Of a stretch of 64,000 nt of DNA, positions 17,329 through 25,584 are shown in pieces. Under the pieces are notes generated by a model. The model was given only the letters and a program-made list of their open reading frames with translations. It ran no database searches and was not told where the DNA came from. Every line of letters starts with the position of its first letter. Within the stretch, counting starts at the first letter, position 1. Position numbers and translations under genes: made by a program. This DNA is from Myroides profundi (GTDB lineage Bacteria > Bacteroidota > Bacteroidia > Flavobacteriales > Flavobacteriaceae), in assembly GCF_000833025.1 (NCBI RefSeq), contig NZ_CP010817.1, positions 3,844,001 to 3,908,000 of the forward strand, written 5' to 3'.

Positions 17329-17468
17329 GCACGGATTACAAATCCGGGCAATCGTTGTAACGTATTATGGTAGACGCAATGTGTTGCGTCTCTACTGTTG
17401 GCACGGATTTATAATCCGTGATATATTCTGTAAACATTAACTGTGACACGCAAAATATTGCGTCTCTA
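17329..17468. repeat. Mosaic of two palindromic repeat families (A-B-A-B)
   Basis: Four palindromes in a row. Type A: CGGATT...AATCCG at 17332-17346. Type B: AGACGCAA / TTGCGTCT at 17372-17391. Type A: CACGGATT / AATCCGTG at 17402-17420. Type B: CGCAA / TTGCG at 17449-17462. The last unit ends in GTCTCTAC, and its CTA supplies the hemF stop codon on the minus strand. A worn type B fragment lies at 18453-18470. Confidence 0.8.
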
Positions 17469-18371
17469 CTTTATCCAATCAACAGGATTAGCCAATACTT
17501 TCAACAGTTTTTCTTCCCAACTGTTTTCTTCTGGATGGTGGTCATATACCCATTGTACATGTGGTGGTAGACTCATTAGGATAGATTCGATACGTCCATT
17601 GGTTTTTAATCCAAATAGAGTTCCTTTATCATGAACAAGGTTAAACTCTACATATCTACCTCTTCTGATTTCTTGCCATGTACGATGTTCATTGCTATAA
17701 GGGGTATCCATACGACGTTCTACGATAGGTGCATAAGCTTCTAAGAAGCTATCTCCTACTTCGGTTACGAAGTCATACCACTGTTGCATAGACATTTCTT
17801 CTGTTGCTTCTAAGCGGTCAAAGAATAATCCTCCGATACCACGTGCCTCTTCTCTATGTGCATTCCAGAAATATTCATCACATTGCTTCTTATACAATGG
17901 ATAAAACGCAGGGTTATGCTTATCACAAGCTGTCTTACATACAGTATGAAAATGCGCAGCATCCTCATCGAATAAGTAGTATGGTGTTAGGTCTTGTCCT
18001 CCACCAAACCAAGAACGCACTACTGTACCATCTTTGTCATACATTTCGAAGTAACGCCAGTTAGCATGTACTGTAGGTACCATAGGACTCTTCGGGTGAA
18101 TCACTAACGATAATCCGCAAGCGAAGAAATCTACATCTCCTACATTAAAGTACTTTTGCATCGCTACTGGTAACGGTCCGTGTACGGCAGAGATATTTAC
18201 TCCTCCTTTTTCGAATACTGCTCCATTCTCGATTACGCGTGTGCGACCTCCTCCACCTTCAGGACGTTCCCAAAGGTCTTCTTGGAATTTTGCTTTTCCA
18301 TCTATATCTTCAAGTCCTTTCGTTATGGTATCTTGAAGCTGTTGTATATATTGATAAAATTGTTCTTTCAT
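17466..18371 (-). CDS. hemF: Oxygen-dependent coproporphyrinogen III oxidase
   Basis: Decarboxylates coproporphyrinogen III to protoporphyrinogen IX using O2. The 301-residue protein begins MKEQFYQYIQQLQ at 18369-18371; a TTG-started extension to 18446 is rejected because HemF proteins start here. Family segments: GGGGRTRVIENGAVFEKGGVN (quoted in part as RTRVIENGAVFEKGG), SGVH-like ISAVHG, FGGGQDLTPYYL, and GRYVEFNLVHDKGTLFGLKTNGR near residue 255 (in parts). Its stop codon lies at the edge of a palindromic repeat. An aerobic enzyme here fits an aerobic lifestyle. Confidence 0.95.
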   Translation of the reverse strand: MKEQFYQYIQQLQDTITKGLEDIDGKAKFQEDLWERPEGGGGRTRVIENGAVFEKGGVNISAVHGPLPVAMQKYFNVGDVDFFACGLSLVIHPKSPMVPTVHANWRYFEMYDKDGTVVRSWFGGGQDLTPYYLFDEDAAHFHTVCKTACDKHNPAFYPLYKKQCDEYFWNAHREEARGIGGLFFDRLEATEEMSMQQWYDFVTEVGDSFLEAYAPIVERRMDTPYSNEHRTWQEIRRGRYVEFNLVHDKGTLFGLKTNGRIESILMSLPPHVQWVYDHHPEENSWEEKLLKVLANPVDWIK

Positions 18372-18573
18372 ATTATAAATAGTACATACCCTCTCTCTGT
18401 AAGGATACTCATCATTAAAAAAACTATTGTTCCGTAGTTCAGCCAATACATTATATTGCGCCTCTCTACCTTATCTTTAAATAAACAATAGTAAGCAGAC
18501 TCCTCTAGTCCTACATATCACTATCATAGTGCGTATGACGCCTCAACCTGTTTCTGCTGTAAATAGTGCTCTC

Positions 18574-18933
18574 TTAAAGGCGACTAATCTTAGTCATGAT
18601 ATTAAATGAGAATGCTTTACTCTCATCTTGGATATATTGATAGACAGCTTTTGCTTTTGCTTTTAATGAAGGCTCTTGAGAAGACCACTTCACTAATAGA
18701 TCTGTGAACTCTTCCATCTTGTCCCAAGGGAAGTTGAATTTATGTAAGTGCAAGGCTAAGTCCTTACCCTCTGTTATCAACAGTTGTTCATAACTCAAGC
18801 CTATCTTTTGAAGCTCTACGTCTAGATCTTCTATAAATTTCTTGTCCTCTGGAGTAAATCCAATAGAAGACAACTTCTGAACAATAGACTCTATACGTCT
18901 TTCTTCTTCACTTTTTGTTCCTTTGTTTAACAT
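18574..18933 (-). CDS. Unknown helical protein in the hem cluster
   Basis: A 119-residue soluble, charged and mostly helical protein, with segments EEERRIESIVQKLSSIGF and FNFPWDKMEEFTDLLVKWSS. No motif that I recognise. It lies between hemE and hemF on the same strand, with an imperfect terminator between it and hemE. It may therefore be transcribed partly with the heme genes. A heme role is only suggested by position. Confidence 0.7.
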   Translation of the reverse strand: MLNKGTKSEEERRIESIVQKLSSIGFTPEDKKFIEDLDVELQKIGLSYEQLLITEGKDLALHLHKFNFPWDKMEEFTDLLVKWSSQEPSLKAKAKAVYQYIQDESKAFSFNIMTKISRL

Positions 18934-18955
18934 AGGTCAAATGATATAGTAAAAC

Positions 18956-18988
18956 AAAAAAGCCTACGTCATACTTCGGCAGGCTTTT
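18956..18988 (-). terminator. Imperfect terminator after hemE
   Basis: AGCCT / AGGCT stem with an inner CG/CG pair and an A-run on the left, giving a U-tract on the minus strand. It would reduce read-through from hemE into the 119-residue gene and hemF. Confidence 0.6.
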
Positions 18989-18999
18989 CTGTCAATATT

Positions 19000-20028
19000 T
19001 TACTTGTGTTCGTATTCTTTTACCGCTTCGATAAATGCTTTAGCATGATCTACTGGGATATGAGGTAAGATACCGTGACCTAAGTTCACTATATATTTAT
19101 CTTTACCGAAAGCATCGATCATCTCGTGTACCATTTTCTTAATAGTAGGGATCGGAGACATTAGACGACTTGGGTCAAAGTTACCTTGTAATGTGATATC
19201 TCCTCCTGTGAATAGACGAGCGTTCTGTGGGCTACAAGTCCAGTCTACTCCTAATGCAGAAGCTTTTGACTTCGCCATTTCAGGTAATGCAAACCAACAT
19301 CCTTTTCCAAATACGATAACTGGAGTGATATCAGCTAATGCTTCTACTATTTGGTTAATATACTGCCATGAGAACTCTTGGTAATCTACTGGAGATAACA
19401 TTCCTCCCCATGAATCGAATATTTGTACAGCATTTACACCTGCTTTTACCTTTTCTTTAAGGTATAAAATAGTTGTATCTGTAATTTTTTGTAATAACGT
19501 ATGTGTAGCTACTGGGTCAGAAAAACACATTCCTTTGGCTAAGTCAAAGCTCTTAGAACCTTTTCCTTCTACTGCATAACAAAAGATAGTCCAAGGTGAA
19601 CCAGCGAATCCAATCAATGGTACTTCATCGTTTAACATCTCTTTCGTTACTTTAATAGCATCCATTACATATCCTAATGTCTCTTCGATATTAGGTACGA
19701 TAACTTGCTCTACATCTTTAGCAGAACGGATAGGATTAGGTACCCATGGCCCTACTCCTGGTCTCATCTCTACATCAATGTTCATAGCTTGCGGTACGAC
19801 TAAAATATCTGAGAATAAAATAGCAGCATCTGGTTTTACAATACGAATCGGTTGTACTGTAATCTCAGCTGCGATTTCTGGCATTCTACAACGTGTAAAA
19901 AAATCATACTTATCTCTTAATTCGCGAAACTCTGGTAAGTATCTACCTGCTTGACGCATCATCCATACAGGTGGTCTCTCTACTGTTTCACCTTTTAACG
20001 CTCTTAAGAATAAATCATTTTTAATCAT
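19000..20028 (-). CDS. hemE: Uroporphyrinogen decarboxylase
   Basis: Removes four acetate carboxyls from uroporphyrinogen III to give coproporphyrinogen III. The 342-residue protein has the signature [15 protein letters not shown] at residues 19-33, [10 protein letters not shown] (Asp needed for catalysis), [10 protein letters not shown] and [11 protein letters not shown] near the C-terminus. Fourth gene of the hemA-hemC-hemD-hemE run, 38 bases after hemD. Confidence 0.96.
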   Translation of the reverse strand: MIKNDLFLRALKGETVERPPVWMMRQAGRYLPEFRELRDKYDFFTRCRMPEIAAEITVQPIRIVKPDAAILFSDILVVPQAMNIDVEMRPGVGPWVPNPIRSAKDVEQVIVPNIEETLGYVMDAIKVTKEMLNDEVPLIGFAGSPWTIFCYAVEGKGSKSFDLAKGMCFSDPVATHTLLQKITDTTILYLKEKVKAGVNAVQIFDSWGGMLSPVDYQEFSWQYINQIVEALADITPVIVFGKGCWFALPEMAKSKASALGVDWTCSPQNARLFTGGDITLQGNFDPSRLMSPIPTIKKMVHEMIDAFGKDKYIVNLGHGILPHIPVDHAKAFIEAVKEYEHK

Positions 20029-20065
20029 TTCTATTCGATTTTAATACGTCAATTTTTAGCTGACT

Positions 20066-20731
20066 CTATTTATAATAATCCACACAAGCTTGTAATGTAG
20101 CCTCCACGGTAGGTTGCTTCGCTATTACAATATTCTGTGTAACTCCTTTTAATGGTTCTGCTGTAGTATCTCCTATACAGAAGCACACTTCTGTCGTGAT
20201 GCTGTTCTGCTGAAGATAACTCTCTATCGCTGAAGGACTGTAAAAGCACAATCCATCTACTTTCTGTTCATTCTTGACTGGGTTAAGCACAGTCTGATAT
20301 ACTGTGAACTCATTAAAGACCAAGCCATTTGCTCTAAAAGCATCTGGCAACAGATCTCTTCTGATACTTCCGCTAAAGAATGTTATATTTCTATCTTTAT
20401 AGTCCTGAACAATGATAGGAGCTAATTCTTTTGCATAATGTGCCCAAGCCTTAACTTCCCAACCGTTCTCCTCCAACAATTCTTTTGTTTTTATCCCCAC
20501 ACATAGCGCTGGTTTCTTATTCAGAGCTTCTCTATACCCTTGACTAATCACACTCTTCACTGCATTCTGACTCGTAAACAATACATACTCATGTACAGCA
20601 TCCAAGTCGAATACTAAGTGTTCTGTCAAGATATAATCTTGTTCTACTAAATGCACCTTCCCTAAAGCTACAGCATCTAATACACTCGCTCTAATCTTAC
20701 GTGTAGATAAAATAGTTGGGTTAAAAGACAT
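20066..20731 (-). CDS. hemD: Uroporphyrinogen-III synthase
   Basis: Cyclises hydroxymethylbilane with inversion of ring D. The 221-residue protein is poorly conserved, as usual for HemD, but shows the two-lobe pattern: VLFTSQNAVKSV in the first lobe, ITFFSGSIRRDLLP in the linker and CFYSPSAIESYL followed by CFCIGDTTAEPL in the second. Position one base after hemC settles the assignment. Confidence 0.9.
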   Translation of the reverse strand: MSFNPTILSTRKIRASVLDAVALGKVHLVEQDYILTEHLVFDLDAVHEYVLFTSQNAVKSVISQGYREALNKKPALCVGIKTKELLEENGWEVKAWAHYAKELAPIIVQDYKDRNITFFSGSIRRDLLPDAFRANGLVFNEFTVYQTVLNPVKNEQKVDGLCFYSPSAIESYLQQNSITTEVCFCIGDTTAEPLKGVTQNIVIAKQPTVEATLQACVDYYK

Positions 20732-20732
20732 T

Positions 20733-21662
20733 TTATTTTTTTAATTGTTGACGTAGTGTTTCCATTAATTCACTACCACCATTCTCAAGAATTTCTTTAG
20801 CTGCAAAGAATCCAAGCTTCTTCCACTCTGCGATATCCACTACTTTGTTCACTTCGAACTTCTGTTGACCATCTAAAGAGAATAGTACCCCTTTAAAATT
20901 AATCGTATCATCGTGATCATTATAAGTAGCTAAAGCACCGATAGGAGCTGTACATCCACCTTCTAACGTTCTTAAGAACTGTCTTTCTATATAAGTAGTC
21001 ATCTCTGTTTCATAATCATTTAACTGAGCTACTGCGTCTAAAGCATGATTATCATCTGCATTTACGACTACTACCATAGCTCCTTGTGCAGGTGCTGGTA
21101 TCATCCAGTCAAGATTAATGAAGTTCGATGGTTTCTTTTTAATACGATCTAATCCAGCTGAAGCGAAGATTGCTCCATTCCAATCGCTGTTTTGTAGTTT
21201 TTCCATACGAGTATTTACATTTCCTCGTAGGTCAACTGTTGTATGCTTTGGGAAACGGTTTAACCATTGAGCTTTACGTCTTAAACTTCCTGTAGCTACT
21301 ACTGCCTCAACCTCTTCTGACATAAAAGATGTATCTCCTTTATGTAATAAGATGTCTACAGTATTAGCACGTTTAAGTACTGCTCCTTGTACGATCCCTT
21401 GTGGTAGAGCTGTTGGTACATCTTTCATAGAATGCACTGCGATATCTACCTCTTTTTTTATCATTGCCACATCTAGAGTCTTAGTAAAGATTCCTGTGAT
21501 TCCCATCTCATATAATGGCTTGTCCAACACTAAATCTCCTGTAGATTTAACAGGTACTAACTCTGTTTTGTACCCTAATTTCTGAAGAGATTGTTCAACT
21601 GTTTTTGCTTGCCACATTGCTAGTTCACTATCACGTGTACCTATACGAATAATTCTACCCAT
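20733..21662 (-). CDS. hemC: Hydroxymethylbilane synthase (porphobilinogen deaminase)
   Basis: Polymerises four porphobilinogen units. The 309-residue protein has IRIGTRDSELAMWQA at the N-terminus, the catalytic Asp81 in VHSMKD, the Arg cluster ATGSLRRKAQW, and the dipyrromethane-cofactor Cys237 in EGGCTAPIGA. Only one base separates it from hemA and from hemD, so the three are tightly coupled. Confidence 0.97.
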   Translation of the reverse strand: MGRIIRIGTRDSELAMWQAKTVEQSLQKLGYKTELVPVKSTGDLVLDKPLYEMGITGIFTKTLDVAMIKKEVDIAVHSMKDVPTALPQGIVQGAVLKRANTVDILLHKGDTSFMSEEVEAVVATGSLRRKAQWLNRFPKHTTVDLRGNVNTRMEKLQNSDWNGAIFASAGLDRIKKKPSNFINLDWMIPAPAQGAMVVVVNADDNHALDAVAQLNDYETEMTTYIERQFLRTLEGGCTAPIGALATYNDHDDTINFKGVLFSLDGQQKFEVNKVVDIAEWKKLGFFAAKEILENGGSELMETLRQQLKK

Positions 21663-21663
21663 T

Positions 21664-22914
21664 TTAATTTGATTCTATATGAAACACTTTTTCTATCCAT
21701 TCTATACTCTGATCCACTACTGTATCTTCATGACGAAGATGGTTTGCAAAGTGCGTAGTGATCTTCTGTATGATGCGCATACTGATTAGTTCAGCCTGCT
21801 CAGAATCAAAGTTATCATATTTCTTTTTATGATAATCTAATTCCCCATTTTTTATCTGCTCTAACTTAGATTTAAGAGCATGTATAGTAGGTGCGAATTT
21901 TCTCATCTTCGTCCAAGCGATAAACTCAGACATGATCTCTTCTATAATTTCTTCTGCTTGTGGAATGAACTCTCTTCTTCTCTCGATCGTCTTATCTGTC
22001 ATTTGAGATAAATAATCAAGATGAATTAATTCTACTCCTTCTATCTCAGTCACATCATCACTCACGTTCTTAGGAATAGACAAATCTAAAATAACAAGAG
22101 GTTTTGTCAAGTTAAGCAACGCCTTATCTACTGTAGGTTTCTGTGCACCAGTCGCAACGATAAGCACATCTGATTTGCGTATTTCAGCTTGTAAATCTGC
22201 ATAATCCTTTACAATAAGATTAAACTTACCTGCTACCTCTAACGCTTTCTCTTTTGTTCTATTAATAAGTGTGATATGATCATTCTTAGTATGCTTCACT
22301 AAGTTTTCGCATGTATTTCTACCGATTTTACCCGTTCCGAATAACAAGATATTCTTATTAGATATATCTTCTACATGATCCATAATATATTGTACAGAAG
22401 CAAATGATACAGAAGTAGCTCCAGAACTAAGCTCAGTCTCGTTCTTGATACGTTTACTTGCTTGGATAACAGCATTGACTAATCTCTCGAAGTAGTTCGT
22501 TGTCAGTTCTTTCTCCTTTGCTAAGTAGAAAGCATTCTTAATCTGACTGATAATTTCAAAATCACCTAATATCTGACTATCTAGTCCTGTTCCAACTCGG
22601 AATAAGTGTTCTATCGCCTCCTTAGTCTTATATACATAAGCCACATTGCGGAAGTCATCCACTGTACCATTACTGTTATCACATAATAATTTAATCAGTT
22701 CGAAAGGGTGTTGTGCGAAACCAAATATCTCCGTTCTATTACATGTAGAAATCACGATTAAACTCTCGATTCCTTCATTTTTAGCTTGAGTTAATAAATT
22801 GTCTTTGGCCTCATCACTTAGACTAAACTTACCGCGCATTTCAGCGTCCGCTTTCTTATAACTTAATCCCACTGCATAAAAAGTCGCAGGTTTAGTCTTA
22901 TCTATTTTGTCCAT
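21664..22914 (-). CDS. hemA: Glutamyl-tRNA reductase
   Basis: First committed step of C5-type tetrapyrrole synthesis: NADPH reduction of glutamyl-tRNA(Glu) to glutamate-1-semialdehyde. The 416-residue protein has the catalytic Cys58 in STCNRTE, the Rossmann segment LLFGTGKIGRNTCENL and the C-terminal dimerisation helix. It heads the minus-strand hem operon, divergent from the AraC-type regulator. The partner hemL is not in the window. As the entry enzyme it is the likely control point, and the divergent region contains candidate regulatory sites. Confidence 0.97.
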   Translation of the reverse strand: MDKIDKTKPATFYAVGLSYKKADAEMRGKFSLSDEAKDNLLTQAKNEGIESLIVISTCNRTEIFGFAQHPFELIKLLCDNSNGTVDDFRNVAYVYKTKEAIEHLFRVGTGLDSQILGDFEIISQIKNAFYLAKEKELTTNYFERLVNAVIQASKRIKNETELSSGATSVSFASVQYIMDHVEDISNKNILLFGTGKIGRNTCENLVKHTKNDHITLINRTKEKALEVAGKFNLIVKDYADLQAEIRKSDVLIVATGAQKPTVDKALLNLTKPLVILDLSIPKNVSDDVTEIEGVELIHLDYLSQMTDKTIERRREFIPQAEEIIEEIMSEFIAWTKMRKFAPTIHALKSKLEQIKNGELDYHKKKYDNFDSEQAELISMRIIQKITTHFANHLRHEDTVVDQSIEWIEKVFHIESN

Positions 22915-22941
22915 ACCACAGAGTTAATTCAAAAAAGTAAA

Positions 22942-22967
22942 CAAATTTAATATTAAAGAATCGACAA
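22942..22967 (-). promoter_or_regulatory. Possible hemA promoter
   Basis: TAAATTTG (complement of 22942-22949) fits the -7 consensus and lies 27 bases before the hemA ATG. A TTG (complement of 22965-22967) precedes it at 15 bases, shorter than usual. TACTTTTG (complement of 22965-22972) is a competing -7. Confidence 0.4.
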
Positions 22968-23022
22968 AAGTAACGCTAGAAGGACTATTTATATCGCTAA
23001 GGGATTTCTCAAAAAAAAAGCA

Positions 23023-23051
23023 TTGCATTTCATTATAATACAGTACATTTG
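23023..23051 (+). promoter_or_regulatory. Promoter of the AraC-hemH-hemJ operon
   Basis: TTG at 23023-23025, an 18-base spacer and TACATTTG at 23044-23051 match the flavobacterial -33/-7 consensus. Initiation near 23057 would give a leader of about 90 bases that contains the inverted repeat at 23084-23096. Confidence 0.65.
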
Positions 23052-23083
23052 CAACAATGACAAGGGTTAAAAGACACCCTATA

Positions 23084-23096
23084 TAGAATCATTCTA
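23084..23096. promoter_or_regulatory. Fur/PerR-like inverted repeat (candidate operator)
   Basis: TAGAAT-C-ATTCTA is a perfect 6-1-6 inverted repeat, in the wider context ATAGAATCATTCTAA. This is close to the 7-1-7 layout of PerR/Fur boxes (TTATAATnATTATAA). It lies in the leader just downstream of the promoter at 23023-23051, where a bound repressor would block transcription. Regulator identity is inferred only from the pattern. Confidence 0.45.
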
Positions 23097-23146
23097 AATA
23101 AAAAGTAACTAGATAAGTTTCTAACTTAAGTTTAAAAAGTATCGCT

Positions 23147-24019
23147 ATGAGTCCTACGGAAGAAATAATAATTGATGATAATTTTTCGATGTTAAGGTTT
23201 GAAAATAACTTGACAGAGAATATTACTTTTCAACGAGAAATGGGAACAGATGTTATCCAATTTTACTTTGGATTAAAGGGATCTGCTAAATTTATATTTA
23301 ATCAAGGAGCCTATTCTCTTCCTCTAAACGAGGAGAAATTCTTGATCTTATACAACCCACAAAAAGAACTTCCCGTACACTTAGAGATATCCCCTAATAC
23401 ATGGGTCATTAGCGTTTTAATCTCAATTAAGAAGTTTCATGCTCTATTTTCGACAGAAGCAGAGTTTATAGGTTTCTTAACTGGCGAGAATAGAGACAAA
23501 AAGTATTACTCTGAAGAAGAAATCACTCCCTCTATGGCTATAGTCCTGAATCAGTTATTTAACTTCTATATGAATCCAACTATCAAGAAGCTATACTACA
23601 CTGGTAAGACCTACGAGTTACTTAGCTTACTATTTAATCAGAATGAAGATCAAAATATAGAAAATTGTCCATTCTTATCTGATGAAGACGATGTCGTTAA
23701 AATCAAAAAGGCGAAAGATATCATCATCAGTAAAATGGCAGAACCACCTACTCTTCAAGAATTAGCAGACTCAGTAGGTATTAACATTAAAAAACTAAAA
23801 ATGGGCTTTAAGCAGATTTACGGTGACTCTGTATTCAGCTTCTTGTTTGACTATAAGATGGAATACGCACGCAAGCTCTTAGACAACGGTAGTTATAATG
23901 TAAACGAAGTAGGACTAAAGATTGGTTATAGTTCTGCTAGTCATTTCATTGCTGCCTTTAAAAAGAAGTTTGGCACTACACCGAAAAAATACTTAATGTC
24001 TCTCAACACAAATAATTAA
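23147..24019 (+). CDS. AraC-family transcriptional regulator
   Basis: A 290-residue regulator. Residues 1-180 form an unrecognised sensor domain. Residues 200-285 carry the AraC double helix-turn-helix: PPTLQELADSVGINIKKLKMGF and later NVNEVGLKIGYSSASHFIAAFKKKFG, followed by TTPKKYL. It is divergent from hemA and 4 bases before hemH, so it most likely controls one or both arms of the heme cluster. The ligand is unknown. Iron or heme-related signals are plausible, since AraC regulators of the PchR type respond to siderophores. Confidence 0.9.
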   Translation: MSPTEEIIIDDNFSMLRFENNLTENITFQREMGTDVIQFYFGLKGSAKFIFNQGAYSLPLNEEKFLILYNPQKELPVHLEISPNTWVISVLISIKKFHALFSTEAEFIGFLTGENRDKKYYSEEEITPSMAIVLNQLFNFYMNPTIKKLYYTGKTYELLSLLFNQNEDQNIENCPFLSDEDDVVKIKKAKDIIISKMAEPPTLQELADSVGINIKKLKMGFKQIYGDSVFSFLFDYKMEYARKLLDNGSYNVNEVGLKIGYSSASHFIAAFKKKFGTTPKKYLMSLNTNN

Positions 24020-24023
24020 CAAC

Positions 24024-25040
24024 ATGCAAGGTATATTATTAGTTAACCTAGGCTCACCTAAAAGCCCTACAGCAAAAGACGTAAAACCATACTTAGGAGA
24101 ATTCTTAATGGATGAAAGAGTAATAGACATGCCATACATCCTAAGAAGTTTATTAGTTAAAGGAATCATACTTAATACTAGACCAAAGAAATCAGCAGAA
24201 GCTTATTCTAAAATATGGTGGGAAGAAGGTTCACCACTAATCGTAATTTCTGAAAGACAACAAAAGAAAGTACAAGCAAAAGTAGATATCCCAGTAGCAT
24301 TAGCTATGAGATATGGAGAACCTTCTATCAAGACAGGCTTACAAGAACTAAAAGACAAAGGCATAGATGATGTACTAATGATTCCTCTATACCCACAGTT
24401 CGCTATGGCAACTACAGAGACTATCGATGTATTAGCTGAAGAAGTAAGACAAAAACACTTTCCTCAGATGAAAGTTACGAGCTTCCCTGCTTTCTACAAC
24501 AAGAAAGAATATGTAGATGCTCTAGCTCATACTATACAAGGTCATTTAGAAGGGTATGACTATGACCATATCGTATTCTCTTATCATGGAGTACCTGAAA
24601 GACATATCCGCAAATCAGATGTAACAAAGGGACACTGTACTATAGACGGATCTTGCTGTCAGACAGCTTCTAAAGCACATGAGTTCTGCTATAGACATCA
24701 ATGTCTAGAAACAACAAGACAAGTAGTTGAGAAGTTAAACATCCCTGCTGATAAATACACTAACTCATTCCAATCTAGATTAGGAATGGACAAATGGCTA
24801 CAGCCTCCAACTGATGCTACTGTAAATGGATTAGCAGAGAAGGGAATTAAAAAGCTAGCAGTAGTTACTCCTGCCTTTGTAGCTGACTGTCTTGAAACTC
24901 TAGAAGAAATAGGCATGGAAGCACATGACGAATTCTTAAAACACGGAGGAGAAGAGTTTAGAACAATCCCTTGTATGAATGATGATGATATGTGGATAGA
25001 TGCAATGGTAACTTGGATTAAAGAATGGCAAAACAAATAA
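24024..25040 (+). CDS. hemH: Ferrochelatase
   Basis: Inserts Fe2+ into protoporphyrin IX. The 338-residue protein has LLVNLGSPKSPTAKDVKPYL at the N-terminus and the catalytic His188 in FSYHGVPERH. A conserved Cys group (205, 211, 212, 222, 227) sits in HCTIDGSCC...FCYRHQC, and the C-terminus has VTPAFVADCLETLEEI. The Cys group could hold a disulfide or metal, which I cannot decide. Cotranscribed with the AraC gene and hemJ. Confidence 0.95.
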   Translation: MQGILLVNLGSPKSPTAKDVKPYLGEFLMDERVIDMPYILRSLLVKGIILNTRPKKSAEAYSKIWWEEGSPLIVISERQQKKVQAKVDIPVALAMRYGEPSIKTGLQELKDKGIDDVLMIPLYPQFAMATTETIDVLAEEVRQKHFPQMKVTSFPAFYNKKEYVDALAHTIQGHLEGYDYDHIVFSYHGVPERHIRKSDVTKGHCTIDGSCCQTASKAHEFCYRHQCLETTRQVVEKLNIPADKYTNSFQSRLGMDKWLQPPTDATVNGLAEKGIKKLAVVTPAFVADCLETLEEIGMEAHDEFLKHGGEEFRTIPCMNDDDMWIDAMVTWIKEWQNK

Positions 25041-25044
25041 CATT

Positions 25045-25584
25045 ATGTTGTACCTATATCTAAAAGCCCTTCATGTTATTTTTATAGTATGCTGGTTTGC
25101 AGGATTATTCTATATCGTACGTCTCTTTGTCTATTACTCTGAGACGAAGGATATGCCTGAAGTACAATCCAACATCCTAAGAGATCAATACACGATTATG
25201 ACTAATCGCTTGTGGAACATCATCACTTGGCCTGCGGCAGTATTGGCAACTGTTTTTGGAATATGGATGCTGATAGTAATACCTGCTTGGTTAAGTCAAC
25301 CATGGATGCATGTAAAACTATTATTTGTAGTATTATTAATTGCTTATCACCTAAAATGCCATCAGTTCGTCAAACAAATCAACAATAGAACGATGACTAA
25401 AACATCTTCCTTTTTTAGAATTTGGAATGAAGGAGCAACCTTGATTTTATTTTCTGTAGTATTTTTAGTAATTTTAAAAAGTACTTTTAATTGGATATTT
25501 GGAGTTGTAGGTCTAGTAGGATTATCAATACTATTAATGCTAGGAATACGCTTATACAAACGAATTCGCGATAGCAGAAAATAA
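25045..25584 (+). CDS. hemJ: Protoporphyrinogen oxidase HemJ
   Basis: A 179-residue inner-membrane protein with four or more predicted helices, oxidising protoporphyrinogen IX to protoporphyrin IX. The N-terminus YLKALHVIFIVCWFAGLFY contains the conserved His10, and WMHVKLLFVVLLIAYH contains Lys91. Its place after hemH and the absence of hemG or hemY in the cluster support this identity over a generic CopD-like protein. Four bases after hemH; its TAA overlaps the kinase ATG. Confidence 0.88.
   Translation: MLYLYLKALHVIFIVCWFAGLFYIVRLFVYYSETKDMPEVQSNILRDQYTIMTNRLWNIITWPAAVLATVFGIWMLIVIPAWLSQPWMHVKLLFVVLLIAYHLKCHQFVKQINNRTMTKTSSFFRIWNEGATLILFSVVFLVILKSTFNWIFGVVGLVGLSILLMLGIRLYKRIRDSRK

Noticed and set aside
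16296..17351. Longer HemB frame starting at TTG 17351
   Set aside because: The added residues are a translated palindromic repeat; HemB proteins start at the MFPLQRGRRLR found at 17288.
17466..18446. Longer HemF frame starting at TTG 18446
   Set aside because: The extra 25 residues have no family support; an ATG at 18369-18371 gives the normal HemF length.
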